DNA of 64,000 nucleotides from Methylomarinum vadi (GTDB lineage Bacteria; Pseudomonadota; Gammaproteobacteria; Methylococcales; Methylomonadaceae), in contig NZ_JPON01000001.1 in NCBI RefSeq assembly GCF_000733935.1, forward strand, positions 2,650,501-2,714,500. The letters are read 5' to 3'. The notes below the pieces were generated by a model. It saw only the letters and a list, made by a program, of their open reading frames with translations, did no database searches and was not told the DNA's origin. This document shows, piece after piece, positions 10,144 to 19,605 of this stretch (position 1 is its first letter; the number at the start of each line of letters is the position of its first letter). A program made the translations under genes and the position numbers.

Positions 10144-10682
10144 TCGAGCGATTGCCTAAAGCGATCCCAGTCGAATGAGGAACCGGGGTCGGTCTTGCGT
10201 TCCGGAGCGATGTTGCTGTGTCCTGTGATGTGTTTTTTATTCAGTTTCGGATAGGTTGCTAGCAATACGCGAGTTACGTCGGCAAGTTGTTGGTATTGCT
10301 GGTCGCTGTATGGGATAGCCTCAGACCCTTCCAGTTCGATACCGATGGAAAAATCGTTACAGCGTTCGCGCCCGTCGAAACAGGAAACTCCGGCATGCCA
10401 GGCCCTTTGGTTAAAGGGTACGAATTGAATAATATCGCCTTCGCGTCGTATCAATAAATGGGCCGAGACTTTGAGCCGGTGAATTTCTTTAAAATATGGA
10501 TCATCGTCGGGATTGAGGCAATTGCAGAACAATTGTTCGATGTAATCGCCGCCGAATTGCCGAGGAGGCAGACTGATGCAATGAATCACCAACAACGAAA
10601 TATCCTCGTCCTCGGGACGAGCATCACAATTGGGCGATGGAATGAAACGTGCGGATTCAAGGCGATGATTTCGAATTTCCAT
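10140..10682 (-). CDS. ampD: 1,6-anhydro-N-acetylmuramyl-L-alanine amidase AmpD
   Basis: Cytoplasmic zinc amidase of peptidoglycan recycling that removes the peptide from anhydro-muropeptides. Using the ATG at 10682 (MEIRNHRLES) gives 180 residues. The zinc ligands are His34, His155 and Asp165, with Glu117 as the general base, each at or one off the E. coli number. Other signatures are SAHLLIRREGDIIQFVPF and RAWHAGVSCFDGRERCNDFSIGIE. The start reached at 10754 would overlap the sulfatase gene and lacks family similarity. It is the last gene of the minus-strand exosortase/sulfatase run, 31 bases after the sulfatase stop, so it may be co-transcribed. Confidence 0.95.
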   Translation of the reverse strand: MEIRNHRLESARFIPSPNCDARPEDEDISLLVIHCISLPPRQFGGDYIEQLFCNCLNPDDDPYFKEIHRLKVSAHLLIRREGDIIQFVPFNQRAWHAGVSCFDGRERCNDFSIGIELEGSEAIPYSDQQYQQLADVTRVLLATYPKLNKKHITGHSNIAPERKTDPGSSFDWDRFRQSLD

Positions 10683-10713
10683 ATTGTAAGGGTTAGGAAG
10701 CGAGAGGGGGCAA

Positions 10714-12726
10714 TCAACGATTGGCTCTTTGGTGCCGAGCATAATCAAATGCATACCATTTCAACGTTTCCCATTCTCTGATCAAGCTGATGATACGATT
10801 GTTTTCAGTGGAATTCTGCAAAAGTTTCCGGTAAGGGTGCCACGAGTGGGAGTCGCTCAGAAACACGCGTTCGGAACGAAAATCGAAGATGGTCCGTTTC
10901 CCCCCATATTTGACATGGCCAATCAATGAAGGAAATTTAAAACTTCCGACTAATTGGAATACGGTCTTATCGGTGTTGAGCCATTGATTGGGCAGACCGA
11001 GAGCGGAACGTATCGCCATTTCCGCGACGTCACTCTGACCTATGGCTTCCTGTACTTGGATGTTGGGATCGTTGAACAGCAAGGGAATATGCGTTTGGGC
11101 GTCATTGAGTGCGTGACCGTGCCCCAAAAAACCGTCTTCGAACAAAGATTCGCCATGATCGCCTAGAATAACCAATGTCGTTTTGTCGTAGAGCCCGTTT
11201 TTTTTCAAGGCATCGACAACCTGTCCTACAGCCCAGTCTGCGCTGGCAATGGCGTTCCAATAGGTATCGGCAACCCAATCGCGATTTTCCGGTTTGATAT
11301 CGGAGCGGGGAATGAATTCCTTTATCAAATGTTTTTTCATATTCGGATGAGAATAAGGAAAATGCGCGGCTTGAAAATTCATGTAAATAAACTGAGGGAC
11401 GGACCAATCGATTTCCTGGAAATGTTTATGAAATTGTTCGACTACCCGTTCCTCGCTGAGCCTAAGGCTACCCGAATCCTTGCTAGGATAAACCCTGTCC
11501 TCTATGGCGGTGCGGGCGTCGAAGTAATAGTTGCCCTTTTTATTCATTCCTGTGTTCGTGGCCACATTACCGAAGGATTCGTCCTGTCCGGACATAATCG
11601 AGATTTGATAACCGGCTTGTGTTAAAAACTCAATCATTTTTATCTTATTGTCGTTATGGATCAATTCACGATTGAACAGCGCGGTTAATGAAGTTGCGGT
11701 GTAACCGGTATGGCTATAGGCATATTCAACCGATGTGCCGGTTTTGGCGATACTCCGTAAAACAGGGGCCACAAACTGACCATTTAATTTGTGTTTAAGC
11801 AGGTCGTAACGCGCGGTTTCCAGAACAATCAAGACAATATGTTTACCTGGCCGGGGTGCAATATTGAGCTGATCTCTTTCCAATGGAAACAAATCTGCGT
11901 CGCCTAAAAAACCGTCTTCATCGATATCGTTATTGGGAATGTCCAATGCCCCCGGATAAATTCGTCCATCGAATAAAGCGGAATCGGGGGGATAACCGAA
12001 AAAACCGTAGCCATCGTCATCGAAATCAGTCAAACGGTTCAAGCCGTCGTTCACTAGACGATAAGCGGTTTTTTTCTGTAGGCCATAGCGAAGAAAGTCT
12101 GACTGATTAATGCCGTAGTTTATCCAAGGGGTCAGAATCACCATCCCTAATAATAACCAGGGATAAATCGGGGGGGATTTTACATGTTGATGATAATCGC
12201 GGACAAATTCATGTTTTTTTAGAAAACGTGTGCTAAACAATACACACAGGATGATGAGAAACATAATCCCGGTAAAAAGGGCGATTTCATTCGAGGCATA
12301 CAATAGCCCATCCTTAAGGCTGCCTCCTCCCAGGTTAGTGATGATCTGATAATTGATCGTATCGTTGAAATAGGTCAGGACCTTGAATCTCAAGCCAAGC
12401 CATATGCCCATCAACAACAGGACGAGAACGGTGAAATTGTAATAAATCAGTACGCCGAATTTGTTTAATCTGTCGGCAATATAAAACCACAGACTAGCGA
12501 ATAATCCACAGAGTAAAAAATCGTACCAAAGAGACAAAAATAGAAATAAAAACCTGTCCGGCCAAGAGCGATAAGAGTAGGGTTGCAGAAATCCGGCAGT
12601 AAAAATTTGGTATTTAATATGCAGTAGTGCCAATTCAAAAAACTGAATGGTCAAAATAGTAATCAATACCACGACGAAGCGCCGATGGCGCCACGTCCAT
12701 TTTTCAATTTCTAAAAAAAAGGCCAT
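10714..12726 (-). CDS. membrane-anchored sulfatase / phosphoethanolamine-transferase-like protein with metal-binding insert
   Basis: A 670-residue alkaline-phosphatase-superfamily enzyme with about five N-terminal transmembrane helices (within residues 15-205), as in LtaS/OpgB-type envelope transferases, then an extracytoplasmic catalytic domain. Catalytic features are VLIVLETARYDLL (about 297-310), the probable nucleophile region SHTGYTATSLTAL (338-350), and the metal-binding GDHGES with GHGHALND (522-542). Between membrane and catalytic parts, residues 233-280 hold an Asp-rich calcium/metal-binding stretch (DFDDDGYG, PGALDIPNNDIDEDGF) resembling the MopE/thrombospondin-3-like motif. The substrate is unknown: a glycan or lipid head group is the likely class. 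It follows an exosortase pair and precedes ampD. Confidence 0.8.
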   Translation of the reverse strand: MAFFLEIEKWTWRHRRFVVVLITILTIQFFELALLHIKYQIFTAGFLQPYSYRSWPDRFLFLFLSLWYDFLLCGLFASLWFYIADRLNKFGVLIYYNFTVLVLLLMGIWLGLRFKVLTYFNDTINYQIITNLGGGSLKDGLLYASNEIALFTGIMFLIILCVLFSTRFLKKHEFVRDYHQHVKSPPIYPWLLLGMVILTPWINYGINQSDFLRYGLQKKTAYRLVNDGLNRLTDFDDDGYGFFGYPPDSALFDGRIYPGALDIPNNDIDEDGFLGDADLFPLERDQLNIAPRPGKHIVLIVLETARYDLLKHKLNGQFVAPVLRSIAKTGTSVEYAYSHTGYTATSLTALFNRELIHNDNKIKMIEFLTQAGYQISIMSGQDESFGNVATNTGMNKKGNYYFDARTAIEDRVYPSKDSGSLRLSEERVVEQFHKHFQEIDWSVPQFIYMNFQAAHFPYSHPNMKKHLIKEFIPRSDIKPENRDWVADTYWNAIASADWAVGQVVDALKKNGLYDKTTLVILGDHGESLFEDGFLGHGHALNDAQTHIPLLFNDPNIQVQEAIGQSDVAEMAIRSALGLPNQWLNTDKTVFQLVGSFKFPSLIGHVKYGGKRTIFDFRSERVFLSDSHSWHPYRKLLQNSTENNRIISLIREWETLKWYAFDYARHQRANR

Positions 12727-12822
12727 TATTCTCTGTTTTATTGATGTGAATTAAGATATTGATTTTGTTGCCGAATTATTGCGTGAATATGAATCTTTTG
12801 CCGTAATGTGTTTCTATCAGGG

Positions 12823-13446
12823 TTAAATATTAGATGAAGACGTAAAATCATCGATGGCCTGCCTGAGAATATGAGCCATGGTCGTTTCCGCAAATAAAGC
12901 CTGACTTTTTTCATTGTCATCCGACACATAAAACAGCGTTAACGGTTTGCGTGGACTAACCAATAAGTTCAGGGAGTTGTTTATCTGATGCAAAATAGGA
13001 TTGGCGATAAATTCGTCTTCATACAATAAAGCATAGGCGGCCATGCCGCGTTTCCCATTAGCGCGCAACAAATAAACGGTGATTTCCGGAGGTAAGGAGA
13101 AATCGATTTTTTCCGCACGCGCCAAATCATTGCCATAAGACAAAGCAAGTTCAGGGTGGTGATAGAGCTTCTTGTGGTCGAATGAACGGCCAACGAACAA
13201 ACGGACGCTATTTCCTTGTTTATCTTTATAGATTCGTTCGAACCAATCGTAACAATCGAAGGTTACCTCTCCCCACTCCGGATTCCGACTGGATGGTTTC
13301 GATTCGAAGTCTGACAAACGATTGCTTATGCGATTAGTGGTTTTTCCATCCGTAACGGTAAGGCCGAAATAATTATGTATGAGGGAAGGGACCAGCGTTA
13401 CTGTCAACAGTAATGCCACGGGAATGGCATAACGAGTGGAAAACAT
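12823..13446 (-). CDS. exosortase-associated EpsI-like protein (DUF3485 type)
   Basis: A 207-residue protein with one N-terminal membrane anchor (YAIPVALLLTVTLVPSLI) and a periplasmic domain containing FDCYDWFERIYKD, RLFVGRSFDHKKLYHHPELAL and a C-terminal LTLFYVSDD block. The overall pattern and its place right behind an exosortase match the EpsI/DUF3485 companions of exosortases, whose exact role is unclear. The ATG at 13446 lies 1 base past the exosortase stop, implying translational coupling. An in-frame upstream start (13488) would overlap that gene and was not used. Family assignment rests on context plus moderate motif resemblance. Confidence 0.65.
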   Translation of the reverse strand: MFSTRYAIPVALLLTVTLVPSLIHNYFGLTVTDGKTTNRISNRLSDFESKPSSRNPEWGEVTFDCYDWFERIYKDKQGNSVRLFVGRSFDHKKLYHHPELALSYGNDLARAEKIDFSLPPEITVYLLRANGKRGMAAYALLYEDEFIANPILHQINNSLNLLVSPRKPLTLFYVSDDNEKSQALFAETTMAHILRQAIDDFTSSSNI

Positions 13447-13447
13447 A

Positions 13448-14314
13448 TTAATTCTCGGCAGATTGAGGTTGTTCCGGATTGCGGCCAATATAGAAAATGA
13501 TCGGCAAGGCCACCATGAAAGTCAGCAGACCCGATAACTCGTGCGCCGAGGTGGCTAAAACATCCAGACCGAACCAATTGACCAATAAGATTAGCAGCAT
13601 AACTCTGGCGATGTTGACCACAATCGCCAGGGGGGCGGCAATCAAAAGCACCACGATTCGGCGTGTAACACTATGACAAAAATAAGCGGTCAAAATAGCA
13701 ATGGTAATCGCGGCGTAAAGGGTGGAAAAACCGCTGCAAGCGTCGGCTACTTGCAGGGTGCCATGTTCTACCTGCAGAGTGGTTCCCGTCGCATAGACGG
13801 GAACGTTCGACAGTTTGAGCAGCCAAGCGACACTATCGGTGGCGATTACTCTCAAGGCAAAGTGGATCGACTCGGTAAAAACGAGGGGAATCGGCAAAGT
13901 CAAAAAAAGCGAAAACAGAGGAAACAATAACGGTTTGGTTCTGGCAGACCCCAAGAAAATAAACGCCAAGCCGGGAAGAGCTAAAAACAGGGCGATCGCG
14001 GAGAGAATTTGCGAATGCATGCCGGTATCCAGCATATGCATTAACAATGCTGGAACTAAAAAGAGAAACCCGACTGGGCTGGAGTCGCGCGCCAGATCTT
14101 GGGTTTTTTTCAATTCCCCGCGGAGCAGATAAATGACCAAAAGCGTGACAAGAATGCCATGACCGTTTTGCCAAACGCTCATCGTCCAACGTTGATATAG
14201 CCAGACCGTTGTCGGACCGAATACCAACAGGAATAAACTTAAAACCAAATATAACAACCAAGGTTGTTGGGGTTCTGAATATGAATCCGATGTTTGTAAA
14301 GTCTCTTCGCTCAT
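13448..14314 (-). CDS. exosortase (transpeptidase-like membrane protease)
   Basis: A 288-residue polytopic membrane protein with about eight hydrophobic segments. The exosortase/archaeosortase catalytic residues are visible: Cys193 in ADACSGFSTLY, Arg237 in VNIARVMLL and His258 in TSAHELSG. Exosortases recognise C-terminal PEP-CTERM-like signals and cleave or transfer the protein to an envelope acceptor, often with exopolysaccharide genes. Here neither a polysaccharide cluster nor a protein with an evident PEP-CTERM tail is in the window. The subtype cannot be named with certainty. It is the first gene of a run with an EpsI-like protein, a membrane sulfatase and ampD. Confidence 0.85.
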   Translation of the reverse strand: MSEETLQTSDSYSEPQQPWLLYLVLSLFLLVFGPTTVWLYQRWTMSVWQNGHGILVTLLVIYLLRGELKKTQDLARDSSPVGFLFLVPALLMHMLDTGMHSQILSAIALFLALPGLAFIFLGSARTKPLLFPLFSLFLTLPIPLVFTESIHFALRVIATDSVAWLLKLSNVPVYATGTTLQVEHGTLQVADACSGFSTLYAAITIAILTAYFCHSVTRRIVVLLIAAPLAIVVNIARVMLLILLVNWFGLDVLATSAHELSGLLTFMVALPIIFYIGRNPEQPQSAEN

Positions 14315-14511
14315 TTATTTAACCCTGATTGTTTTTTATTCGATTAATACAATAGACGAGCATCTGAGGAAAGGCAAAAAAGCGGTCTATCCGAACGTTT
14401 TTAATTGTCTATACTGTCACAAACGATGAGTTGGCATTTTGGCAGCTCGCCCGTATCAAAACAGAGTAGTGATCGGTTAAACTAGTTCCTGAAGAACGTA
14501 TCCACCGACAA

Positions 14512-15381
14512 TTATAATGATGCTATATCCGGTTCTTCGATAACAGGGTTGGCCAACTCGCCGATTTTTTCTATTTCGATCCTAACCGTTTGTCCGGGTT
14601 TTAGATAGCCGCGCGGTTTCATCTTAACGCCAACGCCACTAGGCGTTCCCGTGGCGATAACATCGCCCGGTTCCAACGTCATCGCCTGGCTCAGGTAAGC
14701 GACCATTTCGAAACAATTAAAAATCATGTGCCGGGTATTGGAATTTTGCCGTAGTTCATCATCGACCCAGGTTTTCAGGTCGAGATTATGGGGGTCGGCA
14801 ATTTCATCGGCGGTCACCAGCCAAGGGCCCAGCGGACCGTGCGTGTCGAACGATTTACCCAGTGTCCAGGTCGGCGAGCGGATTTGCCAGTCGCGTACCG
14901 AAACGTCGTTGGCGATAGTGTAGCCGGCGATGACTTCCTGCGCCTTTTCCACAGGGACATGGCGGCAGCGTTTGCCGATGACAAAGGCCAATTCGCCCTC
15001 GTAATCGACTTTTTCCGAGACTTTAGGGCGATGGATGGAATCGCCGTGAGCGATCACGCAGCTCGATTGTTTAGTGAAGAAGGTCGGATATTCCGGTTTC
15101 TCCAGGCCGGTTTCGCCGATATGGTCGGCATAATTCAAGCTGATGCCGAGAAATTTTCCGGGCCTGGGTATCGGCGCCAGCAGTTTGGCTGCCGTCAAAG
15201 GAATGCGATTTTGGCCGCTGTCGATCAGCTGTTGCATGGCCTTTTTGGCCCGCTTCCCGGCAGCCAGAAAATCTATCATATTGCCAGGAATTTCGTCATG
15301 GCCCGAAGCATCGACGATAAAGTCGCCTTCGACGGCGCCAATGCCTATATGTTGTTGATAAAGAAAAGTGACCAGTTTCAT
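14512..15381 (-). CDS. fumarylacetoacetate hydrolase family protein
   Basis: A 289-residue member of the FAH superfamily, metal-dependent hydrolases or decarboxylases of 2-oxo acids and acylpyruvates. The core motifs are FLGISLNYADHIGETGLEKP, VDYEGELAFVIGKRC (metal-binding Glu pair), ANDVSVRDWQ, and VIATGTPSGVGV. The ATG at 15381 (MKLVTFLYQQ) begins the usual small N-terminal domain; the longer frame to 15429 has no similarity. Similar proteins are annotated as ureidoglycolate lyase or 2-hydroxyhepta-2,4-diene-1,7-dioate isomerase, but the substrate cannot be set from sequence. It is transcribed away from trpE across about 160 bases. Confidence 0.9.
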   Translation of the reverse strand: MKLVTFLYQQHIGIGAVEGDFIVDASGHDEIPGNMIDFLAAGKRAKKAMQQLIDSGQNRIPLTAAKLLAPIPRPGKFLGISLNYADHIGETGLEKPEYPTFFTKQSSCVIAHGDSIHRPKVSEKVDYEGELAFVIGKRCRHVPVEKAQEVIAGYTIANDVSVRDWQIRSPTWTLGKSFDTHGPLGPWLVTADEIADPHNLDLKTWVDDELRQNSNTRHMIFNCFEMVAYLSQAMTLEPGDVIATGTPSGVGVKMKPRGYLKPGQTVRIEIEKIGELANPVIEEPDIASL

Positions 15382-15445
15382 GGGTAACGTGGTGAATCGT
15401 GCAAACATTACATTGTATAACGAACACAAATAGCGCTGAACTGTA

Positions 15446-15474
15446 TTTAGTTAACCGCCATGAAAAGATATAAT
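15446..15474 (+). promoter_or_regulatory. candidate promoter of trpE
   Basis: A perfect TATAAT lies at 15469-15474, about 70 bases before the trpE start. The matching -35 (TTTAGT at 15446-15451, 17-base spacer) is poor. No Trp-rich leader peptide with an attenuator was evident in the leader. Confidence 0.35.
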
Positions 15475-15545
15475 GAAGCACTTTATTCATCATGATGTCA
15501 GGCAAGGCGGTAATTAGGCTGCCAAACAACCCTTGAATAACAATA

Positions 15546-17033
15546 ATGACACCAGAGCAATTCAATCGCTACGCCCGGCAAGGCTATAACCGTATCCCTG
15601 TCAGCAGGGAAGTGTTAGCAGACCTGGACACACCGCTCAGCGCCTACATTAAATTGGCGGATGGGCCTTATTCCTATTTGTTCGAATCGGTGCACGGCGG
15701 TGAGCAATGGGGACGATATTCGATTATTGGTTTGCCGTGCAAAACGCTGGTCAAAGTGCATGGACAGCAAATTACCCTGGAGCAGGACGGGGAGATCAGG
15801 CAAAGTTTGCAGCATCCCCAACCGCTACAATGGATCGAACAATTCCGGCAACAGTACAAGGTGCCGGACGTCGAGGATTTGCCGAGGTTCAATGGCGGCC
15901 TGGTCGGCTATTTCGGTTACGAAACCATAGGCTATATCGAAAAACGGCTGCAATCGACGGGTAAACCCGATCCGATAGGCAATCCCGATATCTTGCTGAT
16001 GGTGTCGGAGGAGATGCTGGTATTCGACAACTTGTCCGGCAAGGTATTGTTGCTGACCCATGCCGATCCGAGCGAGGACGATGCCTACGACAAAGCCGTG
16101 GCGCGTTTGGAGAATCTGATCGTCAGACTGCGGGAATTGAAGGCCAAGCCCGACACCCATGCTTCGCCGAAACATGTCACCGAAGCCGATTTCGTTTCCG
16201 GTTTCACCCAGGAAGGTTTCGAAAACGCGGTACTGAAAGCCAAGGACTATATTATCGCCGGCGATATCATGCAGGTCGTGTTGTCGCAGCGCTTGTCGAT
16301 TCCCTATGCCGCGGCGCCGTTGAATCTATATCGTGCGTTGCGCTGCCTGAATCCATCGCCTTACATGTATTTCCTCAATCTAGACGATTTCCACATCGTC
16401 GGTTCGTCGCCGGAGATTCTGGTTCGGCTGGAGGATAATACCGTCACGGTCAGGCCGATCGCCGGCACCCGGCCGCGGGGCGCCAGCGTCGAACAGGATT
16501 TGCAGCTCGAGCAGGAGTTGCTGGCCGATCCGAAAGAGCTGGCCGAGCATTTGATGTTGATCGACCTGGGCCGCAACGACACCGGCCGGGTGGCGAAGAT
16601 CGGTACGGTCAAATTGACCGACAAGATGATCATCGAGCGTTATTCGCATGTCATGCATATCGTCTCCAACGTCACCGGCGAACTGCAGGCGGGAAAGGAT
16701 GCCTTCGACGTGCTGGCGGCGACCTTCCCGGCCGGCACCGTTAGCGGCGCGCCGAAAATCCGGGCAATGGAAATCATCGACGAACTGGAACCGGTCAAAC
16801 GCGGCGTTTATTCCGGCGCGGTCGGTTACATTTCCTGGTCGGGCAACCTCGATACCGCGATAGCGATCAGAACCGCAGTGATTAAAGATCAAACCTTACA
16901 TATACAAGCCGGTGCCGGCATCGTTTACGATTCGGTGCCACGGAACGAATGGGACGAAACCATGAACAAAGGCCGGGCGATTTTCCGTGCTGTCAGTATG
17001 GCCGAAGCTGGTCTGGAAGGAGAGCAATCATGA
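15546..17033 (+). CDS. trpE: anthranilate synthase component I
   Basis: Chorismate-using subunit of anthranilate synthase, the first step of tryptophan synthesis. The 495 residues include the N-terminal feedback domain ([22 protein letters not shown]) and the chorismate-binding core: [59 protein letters not shown] and [21 protein letters not shown]. The stop overlaps the trpG start as ATGA at 17030-17033, so the two subunits are translationally coupled. The isolated chorismate-family alternatives (PabB) are less likely because trpG and trpD follow directly. Confidence 0.97.
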   Translation: MTPEQFNRYARQGYNRIPVSREVLADLDTPLSAYIKLADGPYSYLFESVHGGEQWGRYSIIGLPCKTLVKVHGQQITLEQDGEIRQSLQHPQPLQWIEQFRQQYKVPDVEDLPRFNGGLVGYFGYETIGYIEKRLQSTGKPDPIGNPDILLMVSEEMLVFDNLSGKVLLLTHADPSEDDAYDKAVARLENLIVRLRELKAKPDTHASPKHVTEADFVSGFTQEGFENAVLKAKDYIIAGDIMQVVLSQRLSIPYAAAPLNLYRALRCLNPSPYMYFLNLDDFHIVGSSPEILVRLEDNTVTVRPIAGTRPRGASVEQDLQLEQELLADPKELAEHLMLIDLGRNDTGRVAKIGTVKLTDKMIIERYSHVMHIVSNVTGELQAGKDAFDVLAATFPAGTVSGAPKIRAMEIIDELEPVKRGVYSGAVGYISWSGNLDTAIAIRTAVIKDQTLHIQAGAGIVYDSVPRNEWDETMNKGRAIFRAVSMAEAGLEGEQS

Positions 17034-17620
17034 CCGCAGTTAAAGTCGTCATGGTCGACAACTACGACTCGTTTACCTATAACCTGGTGCAATATTTGGG
17101 TGAGCTGGGGGCGGATGTGAGCGTGGTGCGTAACGATGAAGTCACGGTCGAGCAAATAGAGGCGATGCACCCCGATAAGATCGTCATTTCTCCAGGTCCT
17201 TGCACGCCGAAAGAGGCGGGCATTTCGGTAGAAGCCATTCTCAAGTTCGCCGGTAAATATCCGATCCTTGGCGTTTGTTTGGGCCATCAAAGCATTGGTT
17301 ATGCCTTCGGCGGCAAAATAATCCATGCCAAGAGCATCATGCATGGCAAAACTTCCCCCGTCTTTCATCATGATACCGGCGTATTCAAAGGCTTGAGCAA
17401 TCCCTTTACCGCGACCCGTTATCATTCGCTGGTGATCGACCAGGCGACTTTGCCGGATTGTCTGGAAATCACCGCCTGGACCCAGGACGAAGCCGGCAAC
17501 ATCGACGAAATCATGGGCGTGCGCCATAAAACGCTGGATGTCGAAGGCGTGCAGTTCCATCCTGAATCGATTCTGACCGAGTACGGTCATGACCTGCTGC
17601 GTAATTTCCTGGAACGTTGA
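17030..17620 (+). CDS. trpG: anthranilate synthase component II (glutamine amidotransferase)
   Basis: Supplies ammonia from glutamine to TrpE. With the ATG at 17030 it is 196 residues. It begins [18 protein letters not shown], has the nucleophilic Cys83 in [17 protein letters not shown] and the His/Glu pair in [11 protein letters not shown] near the C-terminus. The same subunit often also serves para-aminobenzoate synthesis in bacteria. Its start overlaps the trpE stop by 4 bases, and trpD begins 2 bases past its stop. Confidence 0.97.
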   Translation: MTAVKVVMVDNYDSFTYNLVQYLGELGADVSVVRNDEVTVEQIEAMHPDKIVISPGPCTPKEAGISVEAILKFAGKYPILGVCLGHQSIGYAFGGKIIHAKSIMHGKTSPVFHHDTGVFKGLSNPFTATRYHSLVIDQATLPDCLEITAWTQDEAGNIDEIMGVRHKTLDVEGVQFHPESILTEYGHDLLRNFLER

Positions 17621-17622
17621 GC

Positions 17623-18639
17623 ATGACGATGCAACAAGCGATTCAGCGTTTGCTGGACAGAAATGATCTGAATGGCGAGGAAATGCGTCAGGTGATGCAA
17701 ACCATCATGACCGGCGGCGCCAGCGATGCCCAGATTGGCGGCTTTTTGATTGCTTTGCGTTGCAAAGGCGAGACAGTCGACGAAATTGCGGCCGCTGCCT
17801 CGGTGATGCGGGATTTGGCCACTAAGGTCCCGGTACGCGGCGAGCATATCATCGATACTTGCGGCACCGGCGGCGACGGCGCCAATACCTTCAATATTTC
17901 CACCACCTGCGCCTTCGTCGTCGCCGCAGCCGGAGGGCGGGTGGCCAAACACGGCAATCGCTCGGTGTCCAGCAGTTGCGGCAGCGCCGATGTTCTGGAG
18001 GCGGCCGGCGTCAATCTGGATTTATCCGCCGAACAGGTTGGCCAATGCGTCGACGAAATCGGTGTCGGCTTTTTGTTCGCACCGAAACATCACGGCGCGA
18101 TGAAATACGCGATCGGGCCACGTAAGGAAATGGGGGTCAGAACCTTGTTCAACCTGCTCGGGCCTTTATCTAATCCGGCCGCAGCGCCCAATCAACTGAT
18201 CGGCGTATTCGCCGAACAATGGTTGGAGCCTCTGGCCCAGGTCTTGAAAAAGCTGGGCAGCGAGCATGTGTTGGTGGTCAATGCCGAAGATGGCCTGGAT
18301 GAAATCAGCATCGCCGCGCCGACCCATGTTGCCGAGTTGAAGAGTGGAGAAGTTACCAACTACACCATTACGCCGGATCAATTTGGCCTGCAGACGCAAA
18401 GCCTGGCCAGCCTGGCCGTCGATGATGCGGCATCCAGCCTGGCGATGGTCAAGTCGGTTTTGAATAATCAGCCGGGTCCGGCCCGTGATATCGTCTTGCT
18501 GAATGCCGGCGCGGCGATTTATGCGGCCAATTTGACCGAGAGCATGGGCGACGGCATCGCCAGGGCCCGGCAGGTGTTGGCCGATGGTTCGGCCTTACGC
18601 AAATTGGAAGAGTTGATCGCTTTTTCACAAAAACATTAA
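17623..18639 (+). CDS. trpD: anthranilate phosphoribosyltransferase
   Basis: Joins anthranilate to PRPP in the second committed step of tryptophan synthesis. The 338-residue protein starts at the ATG at 17623; a TTG six bases earlier is possible. It has the PRPP-binding [17 protein letters not shown] block (Gly-rich loop at 81-86), [19 protein letters not shown], and the [21 protein letters not shown] and [14 protein letters not shown] motifs. Third gene of trpEGD. A hairpin repeat follows immediately before trpC. Confidence 0.97.
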   Translation: MTMQQAIQRLLDRNDLNGEEMRQVMQTIMTGGASDAQIGGFLIALRCKGETVDEIAAAASVMRDLATKVPVRGEHIIDTCGTGGDGANTFNISTTCAFVVAAAGGRVAKHGNRSVSSSCGSADVLEAAGVNLDLSAEQVGQCVDEIGVGFLFAPKHHGAMKYAIGPRKEMGVRTLFNLLGPLSNPAAAPNQLIGVFAEQWLEPLAQVLKKLGSEHVLVVNAEDGLDEISIAAPTHVAELKSGEVTNYTITPDQFGLQTQSLASLAVDDAASSLAMVKSVLNNQPGPARDIVLLNAGAAIYAANLTESMGDGIARARQVLADGSALRKLEELIAFSQKH

Positions 18640-18644
18640 TTGAT

Positions 18645-18673
18645 GTTGGGTTACGGCTTTCGCCTAACCCAAC
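18645..18673. repeat. hairpin repeat between trpD and trpC
   Basis: GTTGGGTTA at 18645-18653 pairs exactly with TAACCCAAC at 18665-18673, and GGC/GCC inside extends the stem around a TTTC loop after a one-base bulge. It resembles the hairpin at 37346-37373 (GTTGGGCT/AGCCCAAC), so it is probably a dispersed REP-like element rather than a dedicated terminator. It could still attenuate readthrough from trpD into trpC, which starts 77 bases further on. Confidence 0.7.
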
Positions 18674-18749
18674 TTACTAACTAATTTTAATAAACGTAGA
18701 ATGGGTAGAACGTCGTGAAACCCATCGATAAAAAATCACTAATTCAATC

Positions 18750-19547
18750 ATGACAGACACACCCGATATCCTGAAGAAAATTCTTGAAACCAAGGCCGAA
18801 GAAGTCGAACGGCGCAAGGCGAAAAACTCCGTCGAAATGTTGCGGGAAATCGCCGCCGGAATCGAAGCGCCGCGCGGTTTTTTTCAGGCATTGCACAACA
18901 AGGCTTTGGCGAAACAACCGGCCATTATTGCCGAAGTCAAGAAGGCCTCTCCCAGCAAAGGCGTGATTCGCGAGGATTTTCGCCCGGTCGACATCGCCCA
19001 GGACTATGCGATGAACGGGGCGACTTGCCTTTCGGTCTTGACCGATAAGGATTATTTCCAAGGTTCGGAAGTCTATTTGCAAATGATTCATGACCGCTGT
19101 CCGCTCCCGGTATTGCGCAAGGATTTCATGATCGATCCGTATCAGGTGCATGAGGCGCGTGCCTTGGGCGCCGATTGCATCCTGTTGATCGTGGCGGCGT
19201 TGGCCGACACGCAAATGCGGGAGCTGTCCGAGGTAGCCACGCAATTGGGCATGGATGTGTTGGTCGAAGTGCACGATGCAGAGGAAATGGAAAGAGCGCT
19301 GCAGCTGGACAGCAAATTGATCGGCGTCAACAACCGTAATTTGCGTACCTTCGAAACCACGCTGAAAACCACGCTGGAGCTGATGCATATGGTGCCGGAA
19401 GATCGCTTGCTGGTTACCGAAAGCGGCATCCATACTCCGGACGATGTGAAGTTGATGACCGATAACGGCATCTATACCTTTTTGATTGGCGAAGCCTTCA
19501 TGCGCGCCGCACATCCGGGACAGAAAATGCGGGAACTGTTTTTTTAG
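18750..19547 (+). CDS. trpC: indole-3-glycerol phosphate synthase
   Basis: Closes the indole ring in tryptophan synthesis. The 265-residue TIM-barrel protein is monofunctional, with no TrpF domain fused. Signatures are [17 protein letters not shown] at the start, [21 protein letters not shown] (lysine in the active site), [35 protein letters not shown] and [14 protein letters not shown]. It is separated from trpD by 110 bases holding a hairpin, so it may have its own promoter or be expressed by readthrough. Confidence 0.97.
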   Translation: MTDTPDILKKILETKAEEVERRKAKNSVEMLREIAAGIEAPRGFFQALHNKALAKQPAIIAEVKKASPSKGVIREDFRPVDIAQDYAMNGATCLSVLTDKDYFQGSEVYLQMIHDRCPLPVLRKDFMIDPYQVHEARALGADCILLIVAALADTQMRELSEVATQLGMDVLVEVHDAEEMERALQLDSKLIGVNNRNLRTFETTLKTTLELMHMVPEDRLLVTESGIHTPDDVKLMTDNGIYTFLIGEAFMRAAHPGQKMRELFF

Positions 19548-19605
19548 CCAAAATCTGTCGAAAGCGTTTGTTGGACCTGAAGCTTAACGATTCCAGTAAA
19601 GTCGG

